Shown here piece after piece: positions 35,308 through 44,490 of a stretch of DNA of 64,000 nucleotides (its first letter is position 1; every line of letters starts with the position of its first letter). Under the pieces are notes generated by a model. The model saw only the letters and a program-made list of their open reading frames with translations, searched no databases and had not been told where the DNA came from. The stretch is from Acidobacteriaceae bacterium KBS 146 (GTDB taxonomy: Bacteria > Acidobacteriota > Terriglobia > Terriglobales > Acidobacteriaceae): positions 4,323,001 to 4,387,000 of the forward strand of contig JHVA01000001.1 of the NCBI GenBank assembly GCA_000688615.1, written 5' to 3'. Position numbers and translations under genes: made by a program.

Positions 35308-35501
35308 CAGGTTCCTCCATCTGGAGTGGGATGCCCAACGTAGGCCCGTAGTCAATATGCAGCGAAGCCATGGTATGCCGGAATAGGCGGCGAAGAAAGA
35401 ATTATCTACCGGAGGGCATTTTGCGAAGGCTTGATGCACGGCCAAATCTTTTCAAGTACGGAAATATAATTTTGAATACGAAGAAGGGAAAGTGAGGCAC
35501 T

Positions 35502-36335
35502 TTGGCAAAGAGGATTGATGCCCATCATCATCTCTGGCGATACTCGGCTGAGGAATATGGATGGATCGACGAAAGCATGAAGGAGCTTCGCCGGGATTTT
35601 CTTCCGAAGGATTTAGCTGCCGAGATGCGCTCTGCCGGAGTGGACGGCGCAATTACGGTTCAGGCGCGGCAGACTTTGGAAGAGACACACTGGTTGCTGG
35701 AACTCGCCGGAAAAAGTGAGGATATCCACGGTGTCGTGGGATGGGCTCCGATCGCCGCGGAAGACTTTGTGCGGACTCTCGTGCAACTCGCAGAAGATCC
35801 GAAGTTGAAAGGTCTGCGGCACATTGTGCAGGCAGAGCCGGACGATAATTTTTTGCTGCGGCAGGACTTCAACCGCGGGATCCGCCAGATGCGTAATACG
35901 GAGCTGGTGTACGACATTCTGATCTATGAAAAGCATCTGCCGCAGACGATCCAATTTGTAGACAGGCACCCTGAGCAGAGATTCGTTCTGGACCATATCG
36001 CCAAACCGCGAATTCGGGAAGGCATGATAGAGCCGTGGAGCGTTCGGATTCGAGAGTTGGCCCAAAGGGAGAATGTCGCTTGCAAGCTGTCTGGAATGGT
36101 GACGGAGGCAGACTGGACGAGCTGGGGACTCGAGGGCTTGCGGCCCTACTTCGATGTGGTGGTAGAGGCTTTCGGACCGCACCGATTGATCGCCGGATCA
36201 GACTGGCCCGTCTGCCTGGTCGCATGTCGATATCGCCAATGGTTCGGCGTGCTGGAGAAGTACTTCGAAGGATTTAGCAGCGAGGAACGAGAGGGGGTCT
36301 TCGGCGGAAATGCAGAGAAAATATATGGGTTATAG
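35502..36335 (+). CDS. Amidohydrolase-family lactonase, probably L-fucono-1,5-lactonase
   Basis: This 277-residue TIM-barrel hydrolase starts at TTG 35502 (AGTGAGG upstream). Metal-site and family motifs are IDAHHHLW (HxH), DHIAKP, CKLSGMVTEADW and GSDWPVC. It belongs to the COG3618 group, which includes L-fuconolactonase and L-rhamnono-lactonase. A FucP-like transporter starts 90 nt downstream, so hydrolysis of L-fuconolactone to fuconate in oxidative fucose degradation is the best guess. A TATAAT at 35465-35470 is a possible -10 box but lacks a clear -35. The other enzymes of the pathway are not here. Confidence 0.85.
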   Translation: MAKRIDAHHHLWRYSAEEYGWIDESMKELRRDFLPKDLAAEMRSAGVDGAITVQARQTLEETHWLLELAGKSEDIHGVVGWAPIAAEDFVRTLVQLAEDPKLKGLRHIVQAEPDDNFLLRQDFNRGIRQMRNTELVYDILIYEKHLPQTIQFVDRHPEQRFVLDHIAKPRIREGMIEPWSVRIRELAQRENVACKLSGMVTEADWTSWGLEGLRPYFDVVVEAFGPHRLIAGSDWPVCLVACRYRQWFGVLEKYFEGFSSEEREGVFGGNAEKIYGL

Positions 36336-36425
36336 CAGCTGCAAATAGCGCTTTGAGCAAGCTGGAGCGCGAACCATGTAGGATTTGTCGCAACGATTTA
36401 TTCACGGATCACGAATGGAGAACCA

Positions 36426-37757
36426 ATGCAGATTTCGGCACCCATAACGACAGGAAAAAATCAGCCCGCCTCAGGCGGCAAGCATCCTCTGTTTCCTGTA
36501 GGGCACATGCTGCCGTTTGTGTTGGTGACGGTATTGTTCTTCCTTTGGGGGATGTCGAATAATCTAACTGACATTCTGGTTCAGCAATTCAAGAAGTCGC
36601 TCGAGCTCTCGCAGTTCAGTGCGCAGTTGGTCCAGACGGCCAATTTTTTCGGGTACTTTTGCATGGCTATTCCTGCCGGCCTGTTGATGCGTCGGTGGGG
36701 CTATAAAGCCGGAATGGTGACGGGCCTGGTGCTCTTCGGCTCGGGCATGCTTCTATTTCTGCCCGCAGCGGTGCGCGGCGAGTATGCTATGTTCCTGATC
36801 GCGCTGTTTACCGTGGGCTGCGGAGCTTCGATTCTCGAAACGGCAGCCAACCCGTTTATTGCACAGTACGGCGACCCCGCTACTTCGGAGCAAAGACTTA
36901 ATTTCTCACAAGCCTTCAATCCTCCTGGCACAGTTGTGGGCGTTTTGATTGGCACGTATTTCATCTTTTCAGGAGTAGAGCCGGGTCCAGCTGAGATTGA
37001 GCAGATGAAGGCCGCCGGCACCTACCAAGGATATCTCCATGGAGAGATTATGCGGGTAGTTCCGACCTACATGGCATTCGGAATCGTGGTTTTAATCTGT
37101 GCGTTGATTCTTTCGCGGACGAAGTTCCCCGTCATCCAGTCCGAACACGAGGGTGCAGGCGAGGACCATGGAAGCTTTGGAGATCTTTTGCGAAACCCCG
37201 CTATCTGGGTCGCGGTGGGGGCGAACTTTTGCAATGTCGGTGCGCAGATCTCATCGTGGAGCAGCCTGATTCCATATATGAAGCAGTACACCGTGGTCAG
37301 CGAACGGACGGCAGCGCACTACCTGACCGCTGTGTTGATCGCCATGCTCATCGGTAGATTTGTTTCGACTCCTCTGATGCGCTATATCCGCCCAAGCCTG
37401 ATGCTCGGCTTCTATGGCGTCTTCAACACAGTGTTGATGGTGATTGCCGTCGTGCGGCCTGGAATGGTGGGTGCATGGGCGGTCGTTGCGAGCGGCTTTT
37501 TTATCTCCATCATGTATCCGACGATCTTCGCGCTGGGCTTGAAGGGACTGGGACGAAATACCAAGCTGGGAGGATCGTTGCTGGTGATGGCTATCGTGGG
37601 CGGAGCAATCTTTCCCCCAATTGCCGGCCTGATTGCGCGGCAGACGGGAAGTTTGGCGCTGGGATACATTGTCCCGCTCCTGGGATTTGTCGGTGTAGCA
37701 ATCTTTGGCTTCTACCAATCAACACAGCGGACATTGCTTTCGGGACCCGCATACTAA
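36426..37757 (+). CDS. fucP: L-fucose:H+ symporter (MFS)
   Basis: The 443-residue major facilitator has 12 predicted spans. FucP-type motifs include LFFLWGMSNNLTDILVQQFK in helix 1, QTANFFGYFCMAIPAGLLM in helix 2, GCGASILETAANPFI and LNFSQAFNPPGTVVGVLIG. The N-terminal Asp and the Asn/Glu residues used for sugar and proton binding in FucP lie in these stretches. ATG 36426 has GGAG 6 nt upstream. It follows the lactonase gene and probably shares its transcript, forming a small fucose module. Confidence 0.9.
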   Translation: MQISAPITTGKNQPASGGKHPLFPVGHMLPFVLVTVLFFLWGMSNNLTDILVQQFKKSLELSQFSAQLVQTANFFGYFCMAIPAGLLMRRWGYKAGMVTGLVLFGSGMLLFLPAAVRGEYAMFLIALFTVGCGASILETAANPFIAQYGDPATSEQRLNFSQAFNPPGTVVGVLIGTYFIFSGVEPGPAEIEQMKAAGTYQGYLHGEIMRVVPTYMAFGIVVLICALILSRTKFPVIQSEHEGAGEDHGSFGDLLRNPAIWVAVGANFCNVGAQISSWSSLIPYMKQYTVVSERTAAHYLTAVLIAMLIGRFVSTPLMRYIRPSLMLGFYGVFNTVLMVIAVVRPGMVGAWAVVASGFFISIMYPTIFALGLKGLGRNTKLGGSLLVMAIVGGAIFPPIAGLIARQTGSLALGYIVPLLGFVGVAIFGFYQSTQRTLLSGPAY

Positions 37758-37798
37758 GGACCGGGTTCCGACTCTAAAGTGCTTAGCCTTCTGACGTG

Positions 37799-38530
37799 CT
37801 AGAAGTGCCGCAGAGTCTCTGTGGTCGTCTGAGGCTTCGATATGAAGTCCGGAGGAAGCGGTTCTGTCTCTACGTTCTTCTCCAGCGAGCGGCTTACGAT
37901 ATCGCGAGAGCCCAAACCGATCGCGAGCGAGAGCGTGAGGACGATGCCTCCAAAGAGGATGCCGAAGGCGAGGTCGACAACGGTTCCTCCAATCTCAAGA
38001 TGATCGAGTACGGTTGCAGCAGTAAGGACGAGCACCAGCCACTTGACTCCGACCGAGAGAAAACGGGCGTACTGCAGGCGCGCATTCACGGCCTCGATCA
38101 GGACGGTGCGAGCCAGAAAGCGAGCCAGGATGGTTCCGGCAATAAAGAGCAGGATCGCCCCGACTGAGTGCGTGAGATAGGGAAGAAGGAAGAACGACAT
38201 CTGCGAATTGCCGGCGTAGGCAGCGTCAAATGCAGAGATTCCGATGAGGAAACCCAATACGACATTGGCCCAAAAGACAGCGCGAGCTACAAGCAGGGTC
38301 GGTCCGTGCGAAGGGGCCCAGTCAAGCGGGACCAGCGTATTATGCGAAAGCCTCTCATCAAAACGAATGGCCGTGAGAAGGCGCTTGAGGAGAGCCGCAA
38401 GAAGCGCTCCTATTGCTGTGAGGATTAGCACGGCAAGCAACAGGGCCAGGAGGCCGGGGAGAAAATTGGCCAGTGTGACGAGAGCTCGGTGTGCGGATTG
38501 GCTCAGGGCGAGTTCGACTTGTTGCCACAT
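37799..38530 (-). CDS. Membrane protein with MscS-like conserved TM helix
   Basis: The 243-residue protein has four or five spans. The last hydrophobic stretch and what follows (VVDLAFGILFGGIVLTLSLAI, then GLGSRDIVSR) resemble the 'conserved TM helix' repeat and pore-helix region of MscS-related proteins, but there is no cytoplasmic vestibule domain. ATG 38530 has GGAGAT 6 nt upstream. It could be a small mechanosensitive or accessory channel; next to a glycosyltransferase and trehalose genes, a role in osmotic response is plausible but unproven. Confidence 0.7.
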   Translation of the reverse strand: MWQQVELALSQSAHRALVTLANFLPGLLALLLAVLILTAIGALLAALLKRLLTAIRFDERLSHNTLVPLDWAPSHGPTLLVARAVFWANVVLGFLIGISAFDAAYAGNSQMSFFLLPYLTHSVGAILLFIAGTILARFLARTVLIEAVNARLQYARFLSVGVKWLVLVLTAATVLDHLEIGGTVVDLAFGILFGGIVLTLSLAIGLGSRDIVSRSLEKNVETEPLPPDFISKPQTTTETLRHF

Positions 38531-38570
38531 GGGCGGATCTCCTTACGAGGTTTGTATGCGTTGGCGGGAC

Positions 38571-39782
38571 CTATGGATTGAACCGATCAGGCCAGCGCCA
38601 GCGCGATACAAGATAAGGTTTGTCGGCTTCAAAAGCTTGAGCGACCTCTTCAATATGCTGTTCAGGCGGAACACCACTCTGGACAAGGATAAGGTGTGAG
38701 GCAACCCATGCAAGGTAGAGTGGAGTCAACGCCCCAAGCAGATGACCGCGATTGATCGTGCGCAACCGGTATGCGAGGACGAAGTCATAAACGATGCGCG
38801 CCCAGAGATTATCAGCAAGACGAAATGCTTCCTGCGGCATTACGGAGAGGCGCTTGAGACCAAGAAGTGTATGAGGGGGAAGCACGAGTGCCCAGATCTC
38901 ATGCAGATTTTTATACGCCAGGTGAAAGGCATCGAGCATGGGGGTGACATCCAGTTGCTCCGCCGGTGTGGGAGCGGCAGCAATGGTACGGGGCGGGACA
39001 GTGGTGCGCATTCGTTGCCAGAATGAGGCTCTGCTATCAATGTCGGCAAATAGTGACGCCAGGATCTGACTCAACAATGCATTCAGGTCTTGCGTGGCGG
39101 GTTGTGGAATCGCACGCGACGGGACGCTGACTTCTCCAATGGAGTATCCAGCCGTCGCAGCTTCAGAGACGGGCCAGAGAAGTGCATCTTCCTGATTCGT
39201 CGCGGTGAAACGTTGAGCCGCGGTAGCAAGGCGCTCGGCCATGCGAAACGAGAGTGCCACATCCATCGCGAGCGGAAAACGAGGACGCGCGCAGAAGAGT
39301 GCGCGGGTGAGTGGATAGAGGATGGCGGAGTTGACCAGACCTTCGCGCGCTCCCAGATGATAGTGCGAAACGACCAGATCGGCGGAGGAATCCAGCATGG
39401 TTCGGGCCAGATGACGAATAGATTCCGGCTGCAGCGTTTGGGGTTCTGCACCAAGCAGGATGCACGTGGTCGCGTTATTTTCCTGGGCTAGCTTATAGGT
39501 ATTCAGGTAATCGGCTGCAGTATGGACCCACTGCGTTTTTGAGGCAGCTGCGGGAGCGTAGGGAAGCAGCCGAAGCGAGTCGAACGTTCGCGTGGAGTTC
39601 AGGTTGGCTGATTCAGGAATTGCTACCAGCGCAGGCTGGTCAACAAAAGCAACAGCCAGATTTGATAATGTTGGCTCAAGAATCTCGGGCGATACCGTAC
39701 TGAGGTGGATAAGCACGGTTGCACCGGCAGGCGCGCCAGTGTCGGGTTTTGTGCTGACGGTATTGATTGGCGAAGAGGCCAT
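38571..39782 (-). CDS. GT81-like glycosyltransferase (glucosyl/mannosylglycerate synthase type)
   Basis: The protein has 403 residues with no signal or membrane span. The middle (SADLVVSHYHLGAREGLVNS, AILYPLTRALFCARPRFPLA) and the C-terminal helices (LFADIDSRASFWQRM) resemble glucosylglycerate and mannosylglycerate synthases of family GT81. Where that family has its metal-binding DSDL motif I read CILLGAEPQTL, so the acidic pair appears lost; the enzyme may be altered or inactive. It lies 40 nt upstream of the MscS-like gene on the same strand and about 100 nt from treS. Compatible-solute synthesis is the contextual guess. Confidence 0.6.
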   Translation of the reverse strand: MASSPINTVSTKPDTGAPAGATVLIHLSTVSPEILEPTLSNLAVAFVDQPALVAIPESANLNSTRTFDSLRLLPYAPAAASKTQWVHTAADYLNTYKLAQENNATTCILLGAEPQTLQPESIRHLARTMLDSSADLVVSHYHLGAREGLVNSAILYPLTRALFCARPRFPLAMDVALSFRMAERLATAAQRFTATNQEDALLWPVSEAATAGYSIGEVSVPSRAIPQPATQDLNALLSQILASLFADIDSRASFWQRMRTTVPPRTIAAAPTPAEQLDVTPMLDAFHLAYKNLHEIWALVLPPHTLLGLKRLSVMPQEAFRLADNLWARIVYDFVLAYRLRTINRGHLLGALTPLYLAWVASHLILVQSGVPPEQHIEEVAQAFEADKPYLVSRWRWPDRFNP

Positions 39783-39885
39783 CGTGCTTTGCAGCTGTCC
39801 TTAGATTTGCCCGCAGATTCCTGGCGCTATGAGGTGAGATGCTGACCGAAGGCAAAGATAAAGCCTGCGGCAGGAATTCGCAAGG

Positions 39886-41616
39886 TCATCTGGCTGATAC
39901 AGAGGCTGACTGCAACTCCAGCCAGAAGAAAGTATAAGGCGCGAGGGTGAGTGGATAAGGTTGCCCGGTAATGACAGGAAAAGGAACGTAACCCAACATC
40001 TCCATCGGTGTCATTCCCGCGAACTCTGAGAGATCGAGCGCAACCGGCTGCGCGAACCGTGACAGATTTGCCACACAAAGAACGGTCTCGGTTCCGGGAG
40101 ATGTCAGATTTCGCGCGGGCCTGGTCGCTGTTTCCTCTCTGGACGGTGACGTGGGATCGTAATGACGGATATAGGCAAGAACCTTGCGGTTTTCCGGACT
40201 TAGAAACTCGAACGTGCCACGCCCAAAGACCTGGAACAGTTTACGCAGCGCGATCATGTTCCGGGTCCAGTGAAGCAAAGAGGACGGATCGGCCAGTTGC
40301 GCTTCTACGTTGACTGCCTGATATCCCCAGATAGGATCCATGACCACAGGAAAGCTGAGACGTGCCGGGTTGGCGGTAGAGAAGCCGGCGTTGCGATCCG
40401 AGTTCCACTGCATGGGGGTTCGAACAGCATTGCGGTCGCCCAGATAAATATTGTCACCCATACCAATCTCATCCCCATAGTAGAGGATGGGCGTCCCAGG
40501 GAAGCTGAGCAGCAGGGAATTGAGTAATTGGATGCGCTGACGGTTATTGTCGAGCAGTGGCGCCAGACGTCGCCTTATGCCGGAGTTGACCCGCATGCGT
40601 GGGTCGGCAGAGTAGGCAAAGTACATATAATCCCGCTCATCTGAGGTCACCATCTCCAGCGTGAGCTCATCATGATCCCGTAGAAACAGTCCCCACTGAC
40701 AGCTGTCTGGGATGGGAGGGGTTCGAGCCATGATATCTGTGATCGGAAGCCTATCCTCCTGGCGCAGCGCCATGTAGATGCGCGGCATGAGCGGAAAATG
40801 AAATGCCATGTGGCATTCATCGCCGTCGCCGAAGTAGGGTCGAACTTCAGGTGGCCACTGATTGGCCTCCGCAAGGGTGAATCGATTCGTATACTCCTCG
40901 TCAATTGCAGCACGCAGACGTTTGATGATGCCGTGTGTCTCGGGGAGGTTTTCGCATGTGGTGCCATCGCGTTCGACAAGGTACGGGATGGCGTCGAGGC
41001 GAAGTCCGTCGACACCGAGGTCGAGCCAGAAGCGCATGGCTTTAAGAACTTCTTCCATGACCGCAGGATTGTCGAAGTTTAAGTCAGGCTGATGAGCGAA
41101 GAAACGATGCCAGTAATAGGCCTTGGCGGTGTCGTCCCAGGTCCAGTTGGACTTCTCCGTATCAGAGAAGATGATCGGAGCATCTTTATAGACCTGATCT
41201 GTGGAAGACCAGACATAAAAATCGCGCTCCGGCGATCCCGGAAGCGCACGCCGCGCGACCTGAAACCAAGGATGTTGATCGGAGGTGTGATTGACCACTA
41301 ACTCGATAAGAACCTGCATTCCGCGCTGATGAGCAGCCGCGAGGAATAGCTTGAAGTCGTCGATAGACCCATAGCTCGGATTGACATCGGTATAGTCGGC
41401 AATGTCATAGCCATCGTCGCGTAAGGGGGAAGGGAAAAAAGGAAGTAGCCAGAGACAGGTGACACCAAGATCCTGCAGGTAATCCAAACGAGAGATCAGG
41501 CCGGGAAAATCGCCGATCCCATCCCCATTGGAATCCTGAAAGGTGCGCACGTGAAGCTCATAGAGGATGGCATCCTTGTACCAAAGGGAATCTGAAGCGC
41601 TGCCCGCTTTCTTCAC
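39886..41616 (-). CDS. treS: Maltose alpha-D-glucosyltransferase / trehalose synthase
   Basis: The GH13 enzyme interconverts maltose and trehalose. From GTG 41616 (GAGAG about 10 nt upstream) it has 576 residues and begins [21 protein letters not shown]; further upstream codons lack family similarity. Motifs: [15 protein letters not shown], nucleophile Asp in [11 protein letters not shown], acid/base Glu in LAEANQWP and RDHDEL. The region FWLELQSAS ends the C-terminal beta domain. It lacks the fused maltokinase found in some bacteria. It is divergent from treY, with under 200 bp of shared promoter region. Confidence 0.93.
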   Translation of the reverse strand: MKKAGSASDSLWYKDAILYELHVRTFQDSNGDGIGDFPGLISRLDYLQDLGVTCLWLLPFFPSPLRDDGYDIADYTDVNPSYGSIDDFKLFLAAAHQRGMQVLIELVVNHTSDQHPWFQVARRALPGSPERDFYVWSSTDQVYKDAPIIFSDTEKSNWTWDDTAKAYYWHRFFAHQPDLNFDNPAVMEEVLKAMRFWLDLGVDGLRLDAIPYLVERDGTTCENLPETHGIIKRLRAAIDEEYTNRFTLAEANQWPPEVRPYFGDGDECHMAFHFPLMPRIYMALRQEDRLPITDIMARTPPIPDSCQWGLFLRDHDELTLEMVTSDERDYMYFAYSADPRMRVNSGIRRRLAPLLDNNRQRIQLLNSLLLSFPGTPILYYGDEIGMGDNIYLGDRNAVRTPMQWNSDRNAGFSTANPARLSFPVVMDPIWGYQAVNVEAQLADPSSLLHWTRNMIALRKLFQVFGRGTFEFLSPENRKVLAYIRHYDPTSPSREETATRPARNLTSPGTETVLCVANLSRFAQPVALDLSEFAGMTPMEMLGYVPFPVITGQPYPLTLAPYTFFWLELQSASVSAR

Positions 41617-41793
41617 AATATTAACGCTCTCTGTCAGGGAGATGCGAGCGATGCTTCTCCGGTTGCAGGGTACAGATTCAGAAGAGGATAGGCGCAAGGT
41701 ACAACCTCTCGCAGTTCCCGGGGGCTCTAACCGGAAAAGCACTGTACTCTCGTCTACCAACTCTTACTGTAATTTACTCGACTGGGTTTATCC

Positions 41794-44490
41794 ATGCCGC
41801 GTGTTCCTATCTCGACGTATCGCCTTCAGCTCTACAAAGAATTCACCTTCGACGATGCAGGATCGATCGCAGATTATCTTCGTGACCTCGGAATCTCGCA
41901 TCTGTACTGCTCTCCTTATTTGCAGGCAGCGCCTGGAAGCACTCACGGTTATGATGTCGTCTCGCACCAGGCGGTCAACAAGGAGCTGGGCGGAGTGGAA
42001 GCACACCAGAAGTTCAGCAATCGGCTGGCTGAACTGGGGCTGGGGCAGGTACTTGATATCGTCCCCAACCACATGTCCCTTGGAAAGGAAAATCGCTATT
42101 GGTGGGATGTCCTCGAGAACGGAACCTCCAGTCGCTATGCCTCTTTTTTTGATATTGATTGGCAGCCTATGGAGGAGAGGCTGCGGGACAAGATTCTCGT
42201 GCCGATCCTGCCAGACCAGTATGGACGTGTCCTGCATCAGGGTGGCATTCGAGTTGTTCGTGCAGGCAACAAGTTTCAGGTGGAGGCAGGACAGAGTCTC
42301 CCCGTTTCTCCCCAGTCTCTGCAGGTGTTTCTGGGAAGGGCGGCCGAGTTATCGCGGTCGAAGACCCTGAGTTTTCTGGCGGCGTCGTTTGGGCGTTTGC
42401 CATCTCCGCCGTATGAAGATCGGCGCAAAGTGCTGGCACTTCACAACGACAAGAATGTTCTTTATGACCTGCTGGAAAGACTCTGCGGCGAAGAGCAAGG
42501 AGTCTGCGATGGGATTGAGCGAGCCATTGAAGAGTTGAACTCGAATGAAGATCGACTCGATGATTTTCTCAATCAACAAAACTATCGTCTTGCCTATTGG
42601 AAGACATCCGGACAGCAGCTGGGATACCGTAGGTTCTTCGACGTCAACTCGCTGGTAGGGCTTCGTGTAGAACGCGAACACGTCTTTGAAGAGACTCACG
42701 CGCTGGTTCTGGATTGGCTGGAACGGGGAGTTCTGGATGGCGTTCGCGTGGATCATCCCGATGGTTTGCGGGACCCGTTGGAATACCTGCAGCGTTTGCG
42801 TCAACGCGCTCCAGAGGCATGGATCGTGGTGGAAAAGATCCTTGAGCCCGGAGAGTTTTTGCGCGAGAGTTGGCCGATCGAGGGCACGACCGGATACGAC
42901 TTCATGAATGTAGTCGGCGCTCTGCAAGTATGGCCCCAAGGACTGACGGAACTGACGACGGTCTATCAGCAGTTCCTGGGGAAAGAGATGGCTGCCTCCC
43001 CCTCCGATTATCAGGCTCTCGCGCACGACAAGAAAATCAATGTGTCGCAGGAAGCGCTGGGCAGCGACGTCAATCGGCTGACCTCCATCTTCGTCGAGAT
43101 CTGCGAGTCCAATCGAGATCAGCGAGACTATTCGCAGGTCGAAGTTCGCAGAGCAATTCGCGAAGTCGCGGCCTGCCTTGATATCTATCGCACCTATGTG
43201 GTCCCCGAGCGCAATGAGATCACTGATGAGGACCGCCGTCACATCATCGCCGCGACCGAATGTGCGAAGGCCCAGCGTCAGGATATCGACGGTGGCTTGT
43301 TCGATTTTCTGCGTGATGTTCTTACCCTGGTGGTGACTGGTCGTCGTGAAGGTGAGTTCGTCTTGCGGTTTCAGCAGTTCACAGGACCAGTGATGGCGAA
43401 GGGGGTCGAAGACACGGCGCTGTACTGTTACAACCGTCTCACTGCGATGAACGAGGTCGGAGGAAACCCCGAAAGTGCCGGTCTAAATATTGGCGAGTTC
43501 CACGCGTATTGCGAAAAGATGCAATCGACCCATCCCCAGACGATGACCTCGCTGAGCACACACGACACGAAACGCAGCGGCGATGTTCGTGCCCGATTGG
43601 CTGTGTTGACAGAAGTTGCTTCGCGGTTTGGAACTGCCACCTATCGCTGGTCACGCATGAATGCAGGATTCCGAAAGAGGACGGCAACCGGTGTCATGCC
43701 GGACCCCAATACGGAATACCTCTACTATCAGACTCTCATCGGAGCATGGCCTATCTCTGTGGAGCGAGCCCAGGCCTACATGATGAAGGCCGTAAGAGAG
43801 GCGAAGTTGCAGACGACCTGGATCGCTAACAACAAGGAGTTTGAAGATGCGCTGATGGAGTTTGTAGCAAAGACTCTGGAGCATGCTTCCTTTGTGAAGG
43901 ATCTGCAACAGTTCGTCGATCGGATCAAAGACGCCGGAAGGATAAATTCTCTGTCCCAGACGCTGATCAAATATACGAGTCCCGGTGTTCCTGATCTCTA
44001 TCAAGGAAACGAGATCTGGGATTTGAGTCTCGTTGATCCCGATAATCGAAGGCCCGTCGACTATGAACTTCGCAGACAGATGCTTGCTGAGATCCATCAG
44101 CTCTCAGGCACGAGCGACGTTGCCTCACGCATTATGGAGCGCGTAGAGGATGGAATGCCGAAGATGTGGGTTGTCCACCGTGCGCTTCTGCTCAGAAAGG
44201 AACATCCGGAGTGGTTCGGCCCTGATGCTGCCTACGTCCCGGTGGTGGTGGAAGGCTCCAGAGTGGATCACGTTATCGCTTATCTTCGAGGTGATTCTGT
44301 AGCAACGGTTGTTCCGCGATGGACGATAAAACTGGCTGGAGCATGGCGCGATACGACTCTGCTTCTTCCTGAAGGTAGCTGGATCAATCGGCTTACGGGA
44401 GCAACGATGCAGGGTGGGCGGATTGCATTAAAGACGCTGCTCCGAGACTTCCCCGTAGCACTGCTGGTACGGGAGGGTGAGAATGCATGA
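41794..44490 (+). CDS. treY: Malto-oligosyltrehalose synthase
   Basis: The 898-residue GH13 enzyme turns the reducing end of malto-oligosaccharides into a trehalosyl unit by internal transglycosylation. It starts MPRVPISTYRLQLYKEFTF, the classic TreY N-terminus. Other motifs are SPYLQAAPGSTHGYDVV, DGVRVDHPDGLRDP (nucleophile Asp), VVEKILEPGE (acid/base Glu), GVEDTALYCYNRL, STHDTKRSGDVRAR and TSPGVPDLYQGNE. Length is normal. The 3' end overlaps the treZ start by a few bases, so translation is coupled. Confidence 0.96.
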   Translation: MPRVPISTYRLQLYKEFTFDDAGSIADYLRDLGISHLYCSPYLQAAPGSTHGYDVVSHQAVNKELGGVEAHQKFSNRLAELGLGQVLDIVPNHMSLGKENRYWWDVLENGTSSRYASFFDIDWQPMEERLRDKILVPILPDQYGRVLHQGGIRVVRAGNKFQVEAGQSLPVSPQSLQVFLGRAAELSRSKTLSFLAASFGRLPSPPYEDRRKVLALHNDKNVLYDLLERLCGEEQGVCDGIERAIEELNSNEDRLDDFLNQQNYRLAYWKTSGQQLGYRRFFDVNSLVGLRVEREHVFEETHALVLDWLERGVLDGVRVDHPDGLRDPLEYLQRLRQRAPEAWIVVEKILEPGEFLRESWPIEGTTGYDFMNVVGALQVWPQGLTELTTVYQQFLGKEMAASPSDYQALAHDKKINVSQEALGSDVNRLTSIFVEICESNRDQRDYSQVEVRRAIREVAACLDIYRTYVVPERNEITDEDRRHIIAATECAKAQRQDIDGGLFDFLRDVLTLVVTGRREGEFVLRFQQFTGPVMAKGVEDTALYCYNRLTAMNEVGGNPESAGLNIGEFHAYCEKMQSTHPQTMTSLSTHDTKRSGDVRARLAVLTEVASRFGTATYRWSRMNAGFRKRTATGVMPDPNTEYLYYQTLIGAWPISVERAQAYMMKAVREAKLQTTWIANNKEFEDALMEFVAKTLEHASFVKDLQQFVDRIKDAGRINSLSQTLIKYTSPGVPDLYQGNEIWDLSLVDPDNRRPVDYELRRQMLAEIHQLSGTSDVASRIMERVEDGMPKMWVVHRALLLRKEHPEWFGPDAAYVPVVVEGSRVDHVIAYLRGDSVATVVPRWTIKLAGAWRDTTLLLPEGSWINRLTGATMQGGRIALKTLLRDFPVALLVREGENA

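Noticed and set aside
41617-41760. N-terminal extension of treS from a TTG at 41760
   Set aside because: The 48 extra residues show no TreS similarity and occupy the shared promoter region with treY.
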